Shown: in pieces, positions 1 through 5,600 of the stretch
Layout of the letters: every line of letters starts with the position of its first letter
Position numbering within the stretch: the stretch's first letter is position 1
From: Flavobacteriales bacterium UBA4011
GTDB lineage: Bacteria; Bacteroidota; Bacteroidia; Flavobacteriales_D; Crocinitomicaceae
Length of the DNA: 5,600 nucleotides
Direction of reading: 5' to 3'
NCBI GenBank assembly: GCA_002384725.1
Contig: DGBF01000128.1
Span: 761 to 6,360, forward strand
Notes under the pieces: generated by a model
Seen by the model: only the letters and a program-made list of their open reading frames with translations
Told to the model about the DNA's origin: nothing
Database searches by the model: none
Program-made: the position numbers and the translations under genes

Positions 1-406
1 TTACTGCACAACCTGTAACTTTAAAGTCTGTGTCAAGTTCCGTTTCAACCAAGACTTGAATCGTATTTGCAACTTCAAAATCCCAATACGGAGCGTTCTT
101 ATATTTTCTATTTGTGAAAAGAACATTTCCTTCTGAATCTTTCACAGTAAAGATTACGTAATTCTCTTTTCGGCCCACACTGGCGGCTATTCGGTACGTA
201 GACCCACCATATAAGGTTGTTTTAAATTCAGCTTTCTCTCTATCCAGAAATGCCGTGTATACCTGTCCATCCGAAATGAATTTCTTTTCACCAGCTTTTC
301 CTTCTAAATATTTAGAGCAATCTCTTGCAATTTGCTCACAGTCCTGACTAAAGGCCATTGAAGCCAACAAAACAATACAAAAACTATATATTAATTTCAA
401 TTTCAT
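1..406 (-). CDS. Small secreted protein of unknown function (3' end outside the window)
   Basis: The reading frame opens at the ATG at 406-404 and stays open to the window edge, giving 135 complete codons without a stop, so the C-terminus is missing. Residues 1-20 form a Sec signal peptide (MKLKL, then a hydrophobic stretch ending AFS) with probable cleavage before Q21. The mature part has Cys at 23, 30 and 133 and a beta-rich look: TLYGGSTYRIAASVG (about 64-78), a VIFTVKDSEGNVLF strand pair and NAPYWDFE (104-111). From memory, small Bacteroidota proteins of this kind end shortly after a GCAV-type motif, which is where the window stops, so probably only a handful of residues are lost. It lies 9 bp downstream of the lipoprotein gene on the same strand and is probably co-transcribed with it. 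There is no clear Shine-Dalgarno site. It is exported to the periplasm or beyond; I do not know its function. Confidence 0.8.
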   Translation of the reverse strand, partial: MKLKLIYSFCIVLLASMAFSQDCEQIARDCSKYLEGKAGEKKFISDGQVYTAFLDREKAEFKTTLYGGSTYRIAASVGRKENYVIFTVKDSEGNVLFTNRKYKNAPYWDFEVANTIQVLVETELDTDFKVTGCAV

Positions 407-415
407 ATTACGGCT

Positions 416-1294
416 TTAGTTGGTTATTTTTTCACGGATAGAACGGATCTTCATACTTATCTGATTCAAAATATCTGTGTCGATTTTTATTTCCAATTTA
501 TGATTCAACATGGTTGTTTTATTCTCCACATCAGTCGTAGGTTCGACATAGGTATATTTTGATTCTATTTTATCAAAATAAAACTGCAAATCATGTAAAT
601 CTCCAATTAATTCATCATTTGCACCTTTGGTATTGTACTCTGATAATAAATCGATTATACTCACAAGCGTCCATTGCTGTTCACCTATACGTTCTACAAT
701 TCTGGGCGTAGCCTTTTTTATGTTTATTTCGCTTAAAATATACATGGACTCAATCCATCCACCGGCTAAAATCAAGGCTGCATCAGATTTTCTATTCGCA
801 TTTTTCAAAAACATATCACCTTGCATAAAGGCGTCTGAAACTAACATCATCAGTGTATCTTGATTCGAGAGATGATCTTCAACTCTTTTCATAAAACTTT
901 TATCAAACGCTCCTGAAAGACCTAGTTTTTTAGATAGTTTCTGAACAGCTGAAAGATATTTTAATGAATAAGAACTTTCGTTGTACAAAGCCGAATACCC
1001 TAAATCGGTACCATATAACCCTAAATTTAAAGCTTGAGCCGATTTTGTTGAGTATCCAGAAACATTTCCCGCATCATTCAAGATATCCGAATAAAAAGGC
1101 AAGTTCAATTGCTTTATAAGCATTGAAGTTTGAACTGGAGATGGAATACTGAATACTTTGTTATCGAATTTGGTCATCAAAGTCTTGTTTGGGTCTTTGA
1201 TGTCAGGGTCCATTTCTTTGCCATCACCATCACAAGACATTAAAGTCCCGAATGCGAACAAGGTAGGCACTAGATAGTTAAATATTTTGCGCAT
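416..1294 (-). CDS. Putative lipoprotein of unknown function, 292 residues
   Basis: The N-terminus is a lipoprotein signal: basic MRK, a hydrophobic core (residues 4-19) and the lipobox-like LMSC with Cys21 as the expected lipidated residue (Met at -2 is slightly unusual). The residues after Cys21 (DGDGKEMD) are acid-rich. In Bacteroidota an acidic stretch close to the lipidated Cys can act as a surface-export signal, so exposure on the outer face of the outer membrane is possible, but this is inference. The rest is mostly helical, with conserved-looking segments LNLGLYGTDLGYSALY (89-104) and AALILAGGWIESMY (172-185). I recall similar Bacteroidota lipoproteins annotated only as hypothetical. 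No catalytic motif is visible. The start ATG (1294-1292) directly precedes the signal peptide, which fixes it. The gene is first of a likely two-gene operon with the small secreted protein at 1-406 and is divergent from hemB. Confidence 0.85.
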   Translation of the reverse strand: MRKIFNYLVPTLFAFGTLMSCDGDGKEMDPDIKDPNKTLMTKFDNKVFSIPSPVQTSMLIKQLNLPFYSDILNDAGNVSGYSTKSAQALNLGLYGTDLGYSALYNESSYSLKYLSAVQKLSKKLGLSGAFDKSFMKRVEDHLSNQDTLMMLVSDAFMQGDMFLKNANRKSDAALILAGGWIESMYILSEINIKKATPRIVERIGEQQWTLVSIIDLLSEYNTKGANDELIGDLHDLQFYFDKIESKYTYVEPTTDVENKTTMLNHKLEIKIDTDILNQISMKIRSIREKITN

Positions 1295-1408
1295 AGAATT
1301 GGTTTAAACTTGATTAAAAATAGGCAAAATGAAACAACTCACCTCTTTTTTTGATATTTAATTGAACACTGAACTCTTGAAAACCATTAACTTTGATGAA
1401 AAAGCACA
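1295..1408. promoter_or_regulatory. Divergent intergenic region between lipoprotein gene and hemB
   Basis: This 114-bp AT-rich gap separates two divergent start codons, so promoters in both directions are expected here. The plus-strand candidate is described separately. On the minus strand the best match to the Bacteroidota -7 box is TATTTTTA (complement of 1315-1322), which has A instead of the final G, and no TTG lies at a suitable distance upstream. The lipoprotein promoter therefore cannot be placed with confidence. No operator-like palindrome or riboswitch structure was recognised. Confidence 0.5.
1362..1395 (+). promoter_or_regulatory. Candidate Bacteroidota-type promoter of hemB
   Basis: TAACTTTG at 1388-1395 is a perfect match to the TAnnTTTG -7 element used by the primary sigma factor of Bacteroidota. 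A TTG at 1362-1364 lies 23 bp upstream of it, at the long end of the 17-23 bp spacing reported for Flavobacterium. Transcription would begin about 5-8 bp after the -7 box, around 1400-1403, only some 6-9 nt before the hemB ATG. The element match is seen directly; promoter activity and the very short leader are inferred. Confidence 0.5.
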
Positions 1409-2386
1409 ATGAACAATCGTCCAAGAAGAAATAGAAAATCAAGTGCTATTCGTGATTTGGTGCAGGAAACCCACCTTTCAGTTGACAATTTAATTTTGCC
1501 CTTATTTTTAGTTGACGGCGCAAATAAAAAAGAAGTAATTAGCTCTTTGCCAAATATTTATCGTTTTTCTATTGAACTAATGCTAAAAGAGATTGAAACT
1601 TGCTTAGAGCTTGGAATTCGCATCTTTGATTTGTTTCCTTCCGTTAAGGATCATTTGAAAGATAAGACGGCGAGCTATAGCTATGCGGAGGAAAATTTCT
1701 ATTTGCACGCCATCAGAAAAATTAAAGAACGTTTTCCAGAAGTCGTTCTTATGAGCGATGTGGCAATGGATCCTTATAGCAGTGATGGTCACGATGGTTT
1801 AGTTGAAAACGGCAAGATCTTAAACGACGAGACACTTGAAATATTAGCTAAGATGTCTGTAGCACAGGCTCAAGCAGGCATCGACATTATCGGACCAAGT
1901 GATATGATGGACGGTAGAGTGGGATATATTCGAGAAGAACTTGATTTGAATGGGTACATGGAAACAAGTATCATGGCGTATTGCGCAAAATACGCAAGTG
2001 CGTATTATGGACCTTTCCGCGAAGCTTTGAATTCTGAACCGAAGTTTGGAGACAAGAAAAGCTATCAAATGAATCCAGCAAACAAACGAGAAGCGCTTAT
2101 TGAAGCCGATTTGGACGTTGCGGAAGGAGCAGACATGTTAATGGTGAAACCGGCTACTCTTTATTTGGACGTAATTCACCTGTTGAAAGAAAATCATGAT
2201 GTTCCAATTACGGCATACAACGTTAGCGGAGAATATGCAATGATTCATGCTGCTTCGCAAAAGGGTTGGTTGGATTATGAATCCGCAATGGCTGAAATGC
2301 TTCTTTCCATCAAAAGGGCGGGTGCAGATGGCATTTTGACCTACTTCGCAAAAGATTATGCAAAATTGGCAGCATCTATGCAGTAA
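1409..2386 (+). CDS. hemB: Porphobilinogen synthase (delta-aminolevulinic acid dehydratase)
   Basis: HemB condenses two 5-aminolevulinate molecules into porphobilinogen in the cytoplasm, the second common step of tetrapyrrole (haem) synthesis. The 325-residue length is normal and the whole protein is one TIM-barrel domain. Both Schiff-base lysines are present: Lys194 in AKYASAYYGPFREA and Lys247 in GADMLMVKPA. The signatures GPSDMMDGR (162-170) and AYNVSGEYAM (269-278) are intact. At the metal site, DVAMDPYSSDGHDG (117-130), the three zinc-binding cysteines are replaced by Ala119, Asp121 and Asp129, the pattern of Mg-type enzymes such as that of Pseudomonas aeruginosa. Glu232 aligns with the allosteric Mg ligand of the E. 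coli enzyme. The start is secure: in-frame stops TGA-TGA lie at 1394-1399 and ATG 1409 is the first start after them. There is no Shine-Dalgarno site. The M50 protease gene follows after 29 bp, probably in the same transcript. Confidence 0.98.
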   Translation: MNNRPRRNRKSSAIRDLVQETHLSVDNLILPLFLVDGANKKEVISSLPNIYRFSIELMLKEIETCLELGIRIFDLFPSVKDHLKDKTASYSYAEENFYLHAIRKIKERFPEVVLMSDVAMDPYSSDGHDGLVENGKILNDETLEILAKMSVAQAQAGIDIIGPSDMMDGRVGYIREELDLNGYMETSIMAYCAKYASAYYGPFREALNSEPKFGDKKSYQMNPANKREALIEADLDVAEGADMLMVKPATLYLDVIHLLKENHDVPITAYNVSGEYAMIHAASQKGWLDYESAMAEMLLSIKRAGADGILTYFAKDYAKLAASMQ

Positions 2387-2415
2387 AACTCCTTGAATTT
2401 TAGTATATTTAAGTA

Positions 2416-3369
2416 ATGGACGAATATAGTTTTTACCCTGATAAACCGCAACTTGAGACCAAGAAGGCGAAGAGTGGATTGGCGATGACGGTTTTTTCAA
2501 TGGCATTGTTTGTCTTTGGAATGCTTTTTATTTTTCCAGATTTCTTTTCTTTCATTATCCTTTTGCTTATTGTGCTTTTAATTCACGAGCTCGGACATTT
2601 CATTTTTATGAAGTTATTCAATTACAAAAACGTACGAATGTTATTCATTCCTTTGATGGGAGCATTTGTGTCTGGATTTAAAGATCGCTATTCACAAAAG
2701 CAAAGTTTTGCTGTTGTTTTGGCGGGACCCATTCCAGGAATCACTTTAGGAATAACTTGTTTTTATTACGCCCAAGTTACTCATGCAGCTTGGTTGATGA
2801 CCATCTCACTTTTGTTTTTATTCTTGAACGTATTGAATCTTTTGCCTTTAGACCCTTTGGATGGCGGACAACTCCTTCGAATTATTATTAGAAAGAACAA
2901 AGATTTATTTCAATTCATATTCAGCTTGACATCATCTTTATTGATGATTGGATTTGGACTTTACTTTGAAACGTATCTTTTAATTGGATTTGGATTCCTA
3001 ATGGCGTTAAGAGTTCGGAGTCAACAGAAAAATTACCAAATCCGTAAGGAATTGAAGGAAGATGACGTTCAATATGAAACAACGTACAATGACCTTAACA
3101 ACAAACAATACGCTCAAATTAAGCAGATTGTACTTCGACATACGCCTGCTTTAGAAAAGTACATGTCATCAAACACAGAGGAAGACATTGAGCCAATTGT
3201 TGCGACACAAGTGAAAAATGTACTTTCTCCGCCAATGAAATATGATGCTTCAATAGTTTTAAGAATTGGAATCGTGCTACTATGGGTATCGGCGATAGTT
3301 TTGCCAATAGTCTTTTTGATGAACAACAATATCGATTGGTATGCGGAATTCCTTAAAGATTGGAAGTAA
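2416..3369 (+). CDS. Site-2 protease family (M50) intramembrane metalloprotease
   Basis: This is a 317-residue polytopic membrane protein with the zinc motif HELGH (His57, Glu58, His61) inside a hydrophobic segment and the second motif NLLPLDPLDGG (131-141), whose Asp139 is the expected third zinc ligand. Such enzymes cut substrate proteins within or beside the membrane, often to release regulators; the substrate here is unknown. Hydrophobic segments lie at about 21-43, 44-66, 96-118, 122-140, 158-178 and 179-197. A charged soluble stretch (about 200-278) follows, then a last membrane helix (281-302) and a short tail. There is no PDZ or CBS domain. GPIPG (104-108) fits the conserved GP(x)PG feature of the family. 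An in-frame TAA at 2410-2412, just before the ATG, fixes the start. The gap from hemB is 29 bp, and the 3' end overlaps the Smr gene by 29 bp. Family assignment is firm; the role is not. Confidence 0.93.
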   Translation: MDEYSFYPDKPQLETKKAKSGLAMTVFSMALFVFGMLFIFPDFFSFIILLLIVLLIHELGHFIFMKLFNYKNVRMLFIPLMGAFVSGFKDRYSQKQSFAVVLAGPIPGITLGITCFYYAQVTHAAWLMTISLLFLFLNVLNLLPLDPLDGGQLLRIIIRKNKDLFQFIFSLTSSLLMIGFGLYFETYLLIGFGFLMALRVRSQQKNYQIRKELKEDDVQYETTYNDLNNKQYAQIKQIVLRHTPALEKYMSSNTEEDIEPIVATQVKNVLSPPMKYDASIVLRIGIVLLWVSAIVLPIVFLMNNNIDWYAEFLKDWK

Positions 3370-3865
3370 AGTTTCCTTCTTACATTCCACAGGAAGAGGT
3401 GTTATAAAAGAAATTCTGAATCAAAAATATCTTGTCGAAGATGAATTCGGATTCGACAATTGGCATTCAGCCGAAGAATTAGTTCCATTGATGCAAGTCT
3501 CTGATAAAGAGCTTTTTGCCTCAACTTCAAACAAAGAAGGCGAGTCACCAAAAAAAGACAAATTATTTTCTAAACCTCCAAAAGAGGAGTGGAAGATTGA
3601 TCTCCATCTTGAAAACTTGCTTGATTCTCATCGAGAAATGACCAATCACGAGATCGTGACTTTACAACTACGTTATTTTAAAAACTTTTTACAAAAAGCA
3701 CGAAATGCAAGAATTCCTCAATTTATCGTTGTGCACGGAAAAGGAACAGGTAAACTAAAGTCCGAAATTCAAAATTTGGTGCGTGATATTAAAGGCGCTG
3801 AGATGTTTGATGCTGATTACATGCAGGGTGCAAGTATAATTGAACAGAAATACAATATTCGTTAG
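3341..3865 (+). CDS. Smr-domain protein with N-terminal SH3-like domain (short form)
   Basis: The 174-residue protein has two parts joined by a polar, Lys/Ser-rich linker (about 52-82). Residues 6-50 (KIGSKVSFLHSTGRG onward, through FDNWHSAEELVPL) resemble the small SH3/tudor-like barrel at the N-terminus of Bacteroidota DUF2027/Smr proteins. Residues 84-174 form a Smr domain with IDLHLE (86-91, the LDLHG-type motif) and HGKGTGKLK (132-140, the HGxG motif). Smr domains, as in the MutS2 C-terminus, bind or nick nucleic acid; activity here is not shown. From memory the usual Bacteroidota relatives are about twice as long, so this is a compact version. The start lies within the protease gene: an in-frame TGA at 3320-3322 and no ATG, GTG or TTG between 3344 and the SH3-like core leave ATG 3341 as the only good choice. 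The 3' end overlaps the convergent gene by 4 bp. Confidence 0.88.
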   Translation: MRNSLKIGSKVSFLHSTGRGVIKEILNQKYLVEDEFGFDNWHSAEELVPLMQVSDKELFASTSNKEGESPKKDKLFSKPPKEEWKIDLHLENLLDSHREMTNHEIVTLQLRYFKNFLQKARNARIPQFIVVHGKGTGKLKSEIQNLVRDIKGAEMFDADYMQGASIIEQKYNIR

Positions 3866-4332
3866 TCTCGTCCAAAAGTGTGAATGTCATTGTGACTTTC
3901 TTCTATATTGTCTTTGATTTTCTTAATCGTTTGTGTTAGCAAGAAAATATCTGCAGGTACATTTTTCCCTAACCAATCCCAACTTTCCATTTCACCATCA
4001 ATGGCTAATGCCATGTGGTACAACTTATCTAAGCCATGCACAATGAGCCATTTTTGAGCTGTTTCGTTTCCTTCGCAGGCATTGATCATTGCCATAAGAT
4101 GCGGGTATCCATTGGTAATTAGCCAAGCTCGCGCTTCATCTTTTAAGTTGATAGCATGATTTGCCATCACCAATTCGTTGTAGCCGTTATCTCTTAACCA
4201 TTCCGCAATTTGAGGATGACCGTCCATGGACTTTGCCCAAGCCAATATTATTTTCGGCGGGTAAGAAATATCCTTCAAAGTTACCTTTTCAAGCTTCTTC
4301 GGTTCTGGTTTATCTTTCTTTTTTCCAAACAT
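3862..4332 (-). CDS. Conserved helical-repeat protein of unknown function (25-residue WL repeats)
   Basis: This is a 156-residue soluble protein with no signal peptide or membrane helix. It starts with a Lys-rich tail (MFGKKKDKPEPKK). Residues 33-132 are four tandem repeats of exactly 25 residues: Trp-Leu pairs sit at 45/46, 70/71, 95/96 and 120/121, with Asn/His-Gly-Tyr/Leu four to six residues after the Trp in the first three copies and Leu/Ile nine after it. Each unit probably forms two short helices, giving a small solenoid, a fold often used for protein binding. The C-terminus (133-156) is charged. I recall similar unannotated proteins in Flavobacteriia but know no function. Its ATG (4332-4330) overlaps the stop of the SpmAB-like gene as TAATG, so translation is probably coupled and the two products may be partners. 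It converges on the Smr gene, sharing 4 bp at the stop codons. The gene is certain; the role is open. Confidence 0.88.
   Translation of the reverse strand: MFGKKKDKPEPKKLEKVTLKDISYPPKIILAWAKSMDGHPQIAEWLRDNGYNELVMANHAINLKDEARAWLITNGYPHLMAMINACEGNETAQKWLIVHGLDKLYHMALAIDGEMESWDWLGKNVPADIFLLTQTIKKIKDNIEESHNDIHTFGRD
3875..3899. other. Imperfect 25-nt palindrome near the convergent gene junction
   Basis: The arms AAAGT (3875-3879) and ACTTT (3895-3899) pair, as do AATG (3883-3886) and CATT (3888-3891) around the central T3887, with an unpaired GTG on each side between the two arm pairs. It lies inside the last codons of the repeat-protein gene and just past the Smr stop codon. It could be a weak two-way termination hairpin, since the overlapping stops leave no other room, but a stable hairpin would keep only about 5 plus 3 pairs and there is no good T-tract. 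It may be chance. Confidence 0.2.
3937..4236 (-). repeat. Four tandem 75-bp units encoding 25-residue WL repeats
   Basis: The repeat is clear in the protein and degenerate in the DNA. Units cover residues 33-57, 58-82, 83-107 and 108-132 of the soluble protein. By position within the unit: Ala or Ser at 3, Met/Ile/Cys at 4, Gly (Leu in unit 2) at 6, mostly Ala at 10, Trp-Leu at 13-14 in all four, Asn or His at 17, Gly at 18 and Tyr/Leu at 19 in units 1-3, and Leu or Ile at 22 in all four. No insertion or deletion breaks the 25-residue phase. The fourth unit is the most divergent (NVP in place of NGY). Confidence 0.85.
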
Positions 4333-4334
4333 TA
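4330..4334 (-). promoter_or_regulatory. TAATG stop-start overlap (translational coupling site)
   Basis: On the minus strand the TAA stop of the SpmAB-like gene (4334-4332) shares its last A with the ATG of the repeat-protein gene (4332-4330). Such one-base overlaps usually let the terminating ribosome restart on the next gene, which keeps the two products at linked levels. The overlap is seen directly; coupling is inferred. Confidence 0.75.
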
Positions 4335-5570
4335 ATTAACGGTATAGAATATATAGCTAATGAAAATCGCCGCTATTATTCCTGCTAAATCAGCTATCAA
4401 GCCAGCACCAGCAGCGTAACGCGTATTTTTGATTCCAACTGAACCGAAGTAAACGGCCAGAACATAGAAAGTTGTTTCCGTCGAACCTTGGAAAGTTGCC
4501 GCAACTTTGCCTCTAAAAGAATCAACTCCATAGGTGTCAAACGCTTCCAACATTAATCCACGGGCACCAGATCCACTGAAAGGTTTCATCAAGGCAACCG
4601 GCAAAGCATCAATAAATTCGGTTGCGGCCAATCCGCAGGCAATCAAGAACCATTTGATTCCATCCAAAACGCCATCCAATGCTCCTGAAGATCTAAACAC
4701 TGCCAAGGCAGCCAACATAGCCACCAAATAAGGGATCACCATCAAGGCAACATCAAATCCACCTTTAGCGCCTTCAATGAATTCATCATAGACATTCACT
4801 TTCTTGCGCATGGCAAGCAGGAAGAAGGAGGTAATTATTGCAACGAGGAATACATTTCCGCCCACTTTTGAGATTACTTTGGCATACTCAGGACTTACCG
4901 AAACCAAATAGATTAATCCAGACACCAAGGCAATCAATCCACCTAAGTAAGCAATTATAACCGGATGCAACATGTTAATTTTTTGACGAATACCAACAAA
5001 AAGCAAACCTATAAATGTGGAGCAAAAAGTCGTTAATAAAATCGGGAGAAACACCTCAGAGGGTGATGTAGAATCTGCGATTGATCTGTAAGCCAAAATA
5101 GAAACAGGAATCAAAGTCAAGCCTGAAGTATTGAGCACCAAGAACATGATTTGTGCATTGGAGGCTTTGTCTTTCTCTGGATTCAATTCTTGCAATTCCG
5201 TCATTGCCTTCAATCCTAATGGAGTTGCAGCGTTGTCCAACCCCAACATATTGGCAGAAAAGTTCATCATGATTGAACCAACTGCAGGATGATCGGCAGG
5301 AACTTCAGGAAAAAGTCTTTTAAATAGAGGCGAAACAGCTTTTGATAAGTAATGAATGGCACCACCTTTTTCTCCGATTCGCATGAATCCCATCCACAAA
5401 CACAAGGCTCCTGTTAAGTATAAGGCCAATTCAAATCCAAGTTTTGAGGCTGAGAACAAAGAATCTACAATAGACTTGAAGATTTCCATATCGCCCCAGA
5501 AGAATAATTTTGCTGTGGCAACACCAAACCCAATAAGAAACATGCCGATGAAAATACGGTTCAATAACAT
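4332..5570 (-). CDS. SpmA-SpmB fusion, nucleoside-recognition (Gate) domain membrane protein
   Basis: The 412-residue protein has about ten to eleven hydrophobic segments and joins two proteins that are separate in Bacillus. The N-terminal half (about 1-200) matches SpmA, with NMLGLDNAATPLGL (107-120) and NAQIMFLVLNTSGLTLIP (138-155). The C-terminal half (about 235-412) matches SpmB, with GAKGGFDVALMVIPYLVAML (267-286), PFSGSGARG (330-338) and GSTETTFYVLAVYFG (362-376). In Bacillus these proteins are needed for spore core dehydration. Bacteroidota do not sporulate, so a transport role in the inner membrane is likely, but the substrate is unknown; the Gate domain family also includes nucleoside carriers. 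Fused forms of about this length occur widely in Bacteroidota. An in-frame TAG six bases before the ATG makes this the earliest ATG start; Met10 is a less likely alternative. It is coupled by TAATG to the downstream repeat-protein gene. The promoter lies at or beyond the right edge. Confidence 0.93.
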   Translation of the reverse strand: MLLNRIFIGMFLIGFGVATAKLFFWGDMEIFKSIVDSLFSASKLGFELALYLTGALCLWMGFMRIGEKGGAIHYLSKAVSPLFKRLFPEVPADHPAVGSIMMNFSANMLGLDNAATPLGLKAMTELQELNPEKDKASNAQIMFLVLNTSGLTLIPVSILAYRSIADSTSPSEVFLPILLTTFCSTFIGLLFVGIRQKINMLHPVIIAYLGGLIALVSGLIYLVSVSPEYAKVISKVGGNVFLVAIITSFFLLAMRKKVNVYDEFIEGAKGGFDVALMVIPYLVAMLAALAVFRSSGALDGVLDGIKWFLIACGLAATEFIDALPVALMKPFSGSGARGLMLEAFDTYGVDSFRGKVAATFQGSTETTFYVLAVYFGSVGIKNTRYAAGAGLIADLAGIIAAIFISYIFYTVN

Positions 5571-5600
5571 CTTCTAAAGATCGTTAATTTTTTAAATGAG

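Noticed and set aside
1396..1434. A 12-codon open frame starting at ATG 1396, overlapping the hemB start out of frame
   Set aside because: It encodes a Lys-rich peptide with no sign of a role, would lie at or before the likely transcription start, and can easily arise by chance.
2404..2411. TATATTTA as a possible internal promoter box before the protease gene
   Set aside because: It lacks the final G of TAnnTTTG, no TTG lies at a suitable distance upstream, and the short gap fits co-transcription with hemB.
2138..2506. Open minus-strand frame of 122 codons across the end of hemB and the start of the protease gene
   Set aside because: It lies opposite two well-supported genes, has no family-like motif, and its composition looks like an antisense shadow.
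2947..2994. Direct repeat attggatttgga at 2947-2958 and 2983-2994
   Set aside because: It reflects two IGFG stretches in neighbouring membrane helices of the protease and limited codon choice, not a DNA element.
4332..5570. Reading the SpmA/SpmB similarity as evidence of sporulation genes
   Set aside because: No other sporulation gene is present and the window looks like Bacteroidota, where fused SpmAB-like proteins occur without sporulation.
1..5600. Search for a defence system, mobile element, phage gene, CRISPR array or RNA gene
   Set aside because: No transposase, integrase, nuclease cassette, repeat-spacer pattern or tRNA-like fold was seen. The Smr and protease genes alone do not make a defence island.

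Overview
The window looks like ordinary chromosome from a member of the Bacteroidota, most likely a Flavobacteriales-type organism. The evidence is an AT-rich composition, almost no Shine-Dalgarno sites, a TAnnTTTG-type promoter element, and proteins of Bacteroidota character: a cysteine-free-metal-site HemB, a short M50 protease, an SH3-like plus Smr protein and a fused SpmA-SpmB protein. The genus cannot be named from this sequence.

Layout. Positions 1-1294 hold two minus-strand envelope genes read right to left: a 292-residue lipoprotein (416-1294), then, after a 9-bp gap, a small secreted protein (1-406) that runs off the left edge. A 114-bp divergent gap (1295-1408) separates them from a plus-strand cluster: hemB (1409-2386), an M50/site-2 protease (2416-3369) and a short Smr-domain protein (3341-3865). 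The protease and Smr genes overlap by 29 bp. Converging on this cluster from the right is a minus-strand pair: a twelve-to-ten-helix SpmA-SpmB fusion transporter-like protein (4332-5570), coupled through TAATG to a 156-residue soluble repeat protein (3862-4332). The two blocks meet tail to tail and share 4 bp. The last 30 bp (5571-5600) are upstream of the SpmAB gene and hold no supported feature.

How the genes may work together. HemB makes porphobilinogen for tetrapyrroles. The protease and Smr genes are probably co-transcribed with it, but no functional link is visible. The tight coupling of the SpmAB-like membrane protein and the repeat protein suggests that they act together, although this is not a sporulating lineage and neither role is known. 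The two envelope genes look like an operon of unknown function.

I found no RNA gene, insertion sequence, CRISPR array, phage gene or recognisable defence system. The most interesting item is the soluble protein at 3862-4332. It is built from four helical repeats of exactly 25 residues, each carrying a Trp-Leu pair, with those pairs at residues 45, 70, 95 and 120.
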